From contig USDN01000045.1 in the NCBI GenBank assembly GCA_900553515.1, forward strand, positions 1 through 23,294: a stretch of 23,294 bases of DNA, given 5' to 3'. This stretch comes from an uncultured Blautia sp. GTDB taxonomy: Bacteria; Bacillota; Clostridia; Lachnospirales; Lachnospiraceae. The notes beneath the pieces were generated by a model. It did no database searches. It was given only the letters and a program-made list of their open reading frames with translations, and was not told the origin of the DNA. The position numbers and the translations under genes are program-made. Shown here piece after piece: positions 21,027 to 23,294 of the stretch (positions are counted from its first letter, which is position 1; every line of letters starts with the position of its first letter).

Positions 21027-22313
21027 TTATTTATAGTAGTCAAAATCAAAGCCATACATACGGACTGTATCGCCTTCCTGAATACCTGCATTTTCCAGTT
21101 CGTCCAGAATACCTCCATCTTTGAGGAAACGCTGGAAAAAGGCAAATCCCTTTTCGGAATCCAGATTGGTGTATCCAAGCATCTTCTCGATCTTTGGTCC
21201 CTCCACAACAAATACATGCGGATCGTCCTCTGCCTTTGTGATGGTATAAGGAAGGTTTTCTGTGATCAGCACATCCTCCGGGAAAAATTCCTGCTCAAAT
21301 ACAACACGCTCTGCCGGGCACTTGTCCAGAAGCTCTTTAATGCCGAAAAGAAGTTCTCTGATCCCCTGTCCTGTGGCAGCGGATACCGGATATACCTGAA
21401 TGCCTTTTGGCTCAAATTCTGCTTTCAGAAGGGCCACAGGATCCTCTTCACCATAAATACAGTCGATCTTGTTTGCTGCGATCAGCTGAGGTCTGGCTGC
21501 GATCTCCGGATTATACGCCTCAAGTTCCTTATTGATCTTATAGATGTCATCAATGGGATCACGTCCTTCTGTAGAAGCTGCATCCACAATGTGTACCAGG
21601 ACTCTGGTACGTTCGATATGACGGAGGAATTCATGTCCCAGACCCACGCCCTCAGAAGCTCCCTCAATAAGTCCCGGGATATCTGCAATGACAAAACCGC
21701 CGTTCTCTGTATCCACCACGCCAAGATTCGGGCTCAGTGTAGTAAAATGATAGTTGGCGATCTTTGGCTGTGCATTAGTGACTCTGGAAAGAAAAGTAGA
21801 TTTTCCTACATTAGGGAAACCTACCAGTCCTACATCTGCGATCACTTTCAGTTCCAGAAGTACTTCCAGTTCCTGAGCCGGCTGACCTGGCTGGGCGTAT
21901 TTCGGTACCTGCATGGTAGCAGTTGCATAATGCTGGTTGCCCTTTCCGCCTCTTCCGCCTTTTAAAACGATTTGTCTGCGGTTGTCTCCAGACATATCTG
22001 CAATGACTTTCCGTGACTCCGCATCCATAATAACGGTTCCCTCCGGAACCTTCAGGACGATATCCTTACCGTCTGCTCCATGGCAGCGTCTCTTGCCGCC
22101 TTCTTCGCCGTCCTGTGCTTTATATTTTCTTTTATGCCTGTAATCTCCCAGAGTATTCTGTCCTTCGTCAACCTCAAAGATAACGTCGCCGCCTCTTCCG
22201 CCGTCCCCGCCATCCGGACCGCCGTTTGGTACGTACAGCTCTCTGCGGAAGCTTACATGGCCGTCTCCGCCCTTACCTGAACGGATCATGATTTTTGCTC
22301 TGTCTGCAAACAT
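21027..22313 (-). CDS. obgE: GTPase ObgE/CgtA
   Basis: Obg is an essential GTPase that binds the 50S subunit during assembly and responds to ppGpp. The 428-residue protein has all three domains: the glycine-rich Obg fold (1 to about 158), the G domain with G1 GFPNVGKST (165-173), G3 DIPGLIEG (211-218) and G4 NKID near 280, and the C-terminal OCT domain (about 360-428) found in Gram-positive members. AGGAG upstream fits the ATG. It follows rpmA with a 68-base gap that holds a hairpin. Confidence 0.98.
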   Translation of the reverse strand: MFADRAKIMIRSGKGGDGHVSFRRELYVPNGGPDGGDGGRGGDVIFEVDEGQNTLGDYRHKRKYKAQDGEEGGKRRCHGADGKDIVLKVPEGTVIMDAESRKVIADMSGDNRRQIVLKGGRGGKGNQHYATATMQVPKYAQPGQPAQELEVLLELKVIADVGLVGFPNVGKSTFLSRVTNAQPKIANYHFTTLSPNLGVVDTENGGFVIADIPGLIEGASEGVGLGHEFLRHIERTRVLVHIVDAASTEGRDPIDDIYKINKELEAYNPEIAARPQLIAANKIDCIYGEEDPVALLKAEFEPKGIQVYPVSAATGQGIRELLFGIKELLDKCPAERVVFEQEFFPEDVLITENLPYTITKAEDDPHVFVVEGPKIEKMLGYTNLDSEKGFAFFQRFLKDGGILDELENAGIQEGDTVRMYGFDFDYYK

Positions 22314-22338
22314 AAGTCGCTCCTTATACTGTAAACAA

Positions 22339-22369
22339 AAGGCTCCAAACCTGAACGATTTGAAGCCTT
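22339..22369 (-). terminator. Hairpin between rpmA and obgE, possible partial terminator
   Basis: On the - strand the arms AAGGCTTCAAA and TTTGGAGCCTT (22369-22359 and 22349-22339) pair over 11 positions with one T-G pair and a 9-base loop. TTTTGTTT runs over the end of the stem. It lies 12 bases after the rpmA stop, and may limit how much transcript passes from ribosomal-protein genes into obgE. Confidence 0.65.
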
Positions 22370-22381
22370 ACGCTGAACTGA

Positions 22382-22669
22382 TTATTCTGCCTCTACCGGT
22401 ACGATAGAAACCTGTTTCTTATCGCGTCCTTTTCTGGTGAATCTTACAACACCATCTGTCAGTGCGAATAATGTATAATCTTTACCGCAGCCTACGTTCA
22501 CGCCTGGGTGAATCTTGGTTCCGCGCTGTCTGTAAAGGATGTTTCCTGCCTTAACAAACTGTCCGTCTGCTCTTTTGGCACCAAGTCTCTTGGACTCAGA
22601 GTCACGGCCGTTCTTTGTGGAACCAACACCTTTTTTATGTGCGAATAACTGAAGGTTCATTTTCATCAT
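22382..22669 (-). CDS. rpmA: 50S ribosomal protein L27 (with Prp-cleaved N-terminus)
   Basis: L27 lies near the peptidyl-transferase centre. The 95-residue precursor begins with an N-terminal extension ending in NLQLF, followed by AHKKGVGSTKNGRDS. In Firmicutes this extension is removed after the Phe by the protease Prp, exposing Ala (here F9|A10). GGAGG nine bases before the ATG at 22669 supports that start; the ATG at 22660 (MNLQLF) would be 18 bases away but would keep the cleavage site. The prp gene lies immediately upstream. Confidence 0.97.
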   Translation of the reverse strand: MMKMNLQLFAHKKGVGSTKNGRDSESKRLGAKRADGQFVKAGNILYRQRGTKIHPGVNVGCGKDYTLFALTDGVVRFTRKGRDKKQVSIVPVEAE

Positions 22670-22673
22670 GTCG

Positions 22674-22994
22674 TTACACCTCCCTGACTTTTACTTTCAG
22701 ATACTTTTTCGAATAACTATTCTCAATTTCTGTCAGTCCGAGAACAAGGGAATCCATAAGGAGTGTTCCGCCCTCCGTTACAGGTTCGATGAAAGAAAAA
22801 GAAACGTAGCCGTCATTTTCTTCTACGGAAATCCTGTCATGAGTGAGGGTCTCAAGAGAATTGACTGTGTTGATCACCAGTACGGAAACTGCAGCGCATA
22901 TAATGTCCTGCCCTTCCTCTGCATAACCGGCATGTCCTCTTGAAGTAAACTCTGTATAGAAATTGTTCTTCTTCGTGACTGTCACTGTAATCAT
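22674..22994 (-). CDS. prp: Ribosomal-processing cysteine protease Prp
   Basis: Prp (YsxB) trims the N-terminus of L27 in Firmicutes and related bacteria. The 106-residue protein shows the catalytic pair H21 in SRGHAGYA and C33 in DIICAAVSVL. It ends four bases before rpmA, its substrate gene, and begins 12 bases after rplU, the standard rplU-prp-rpmA arrangement. Confidence 0.95.
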   Translation of the reverse strand: MITVTVTKKNNFYTEFTSRGHAGYAEEGQDIICAAVSVLVINTVNSLETLTHDRISVEENDGYVSFSFIEPVTEGGTLLMDSLVLGLTEIENSYSKKYLKVKVREV

Positions 22995-23006
22995 ACAAAC
23001 ACCAGA

Positions 23007-23294
23007 TTAAGCGTTGATCTTTTCGATTTTAACTTTTGTAAACTGCTGTCTGTGACCGTTTTTCTTGTGATATCCAGTTTTTCTTTTGTATTTGTAAACG
23101 ATAACTTTTTTAGCTTTACCGTTTTCAACTACAGAAGCGGTAACACTGGCATCTTTCACATCTTCTCCAACTTTTAATCCGTCATTGCTGACTGCGATCA
23201 CGTTATCGAAAGTTACGGTTTCACCAGCTTCAACACCGAGTTTCTCAACTCTGATTACGTCGCCCTCGGCAACTTTGTACTGTTTACCACCTGT
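23007..23294 (-). CDS. rplU: 50S ribosomal protein L21, 5' end cut by window edge
   Basis: The reading frame is open to the last base and encodes 95 residues starting TGGKQYKVAEGDVIRVEKL and ending in the usual basic region (KYKRKTGYHKKNGHRQQFTKVKIEKI). Only about seven N-terminal codons (MYA-type start) are missing beyond the edge. L21 binds 23S rRNA near L20 and is the first gene of the L21-Prp-L27 operon; its promoter and leader lie outside this window. Confidence 0.95.
   Translation of the reverse strand, partial: TGGKQYKVAEGDVIRVEKLGVEAGETVTFDNVIAVSNDGLKVGEDVKDASVTASVVENGKAKKVIVYKYKRKTGYHKKNGHRQQFTKVKIEKINA

Noticed and set aside
21216..21965. A 249-codon + strand open frame opposite obgE
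   Set aside because: It is the complement of a highly conserved GTPase; Cys/Ile-rich translation without motifs.

Overview
The window looks like chromosomal DNA of a Gram-positive anaerobe of the Clostridia, most likely the family Lachnospiraceae. The evidence is moderate GC content, strong AGGAGG-type ribosome binding sites, a Prp-type protease gene between the L21 and L27 genes, a yggS-sepF-ylmH division cluster, a THF riboswitch before a folate operon, and a VanW protein. No rRNA, tRNA, CRISPR array, transposase or prophage module was seen. The family assignment is inference from gene content; I could run no search.

Layout. Bases 198-7732 are all on the + strand. They hold a small P-loop protein, a DUF4213/DUF364 Rossmann-like protein, a very AT-rich gene for a membrane-anchored Mrr-like nuclease, a metal-dependent cyclase-family hydrolase, then a promoter, a THF-I riboswitch and a terminator (these fill the 335-base gap at 3342-3676), the folate operon folE - HD protein - folP - folBK, and a VanW-family wall protein. 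From 7803 to the right edge everything is on the - strand except lexA. In + coordinates this half holds a XerS-like tyrosine recombinase with a palindrome-rich upstream region, a secreted M23 peptidase with cell-wall-binding repeats, dtd, a cytidylate-kinase-like protein, and an operon read leftward as HlyD-like - yggS - sepF - ylmH - aroB - lspA - RluD-type synthase. Beyond lexA lies an operon read leftward as rplU (cut by the edge) - prp - rpmA - obgE - yhbY - nadD - yqeK - rsfS.

How the genes work together. The folate block makes dihydropteroate from GTP. Its mRNA leader carries a tetrahydrofolate aptamer followed by a terminator hairpin, so end-product feedback is expected. The right-hand block handles ribosome assembly (L21, L27 and the protease that trims L27, ObgE, YhbY, RsfS), with NAD synthesis (NadD) and Ap4A turnover (YqeK). 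The HlyD-like to RluD-type operon mixes cell division, shikimate synthesis, lipoprotein maturation and rRNA modification. lexA has two abutting LexA-box-like palindromes in the space it shares with that operon.

Most interesting point. The 353-residue recombinase resembles the single-recombinase XerS type. Just upstream of its promoter is a 40-bp palindrome whose core reads as 11-bp arm, 6-bp centre, 11-bp arm, the geometry of a Xer/dif site. It lies at the point where gene orientation switches from + to -. This may be a XerS/dif-like chromosome-resolution locus. That is a hypothesis which site comparison and genome skew can test.
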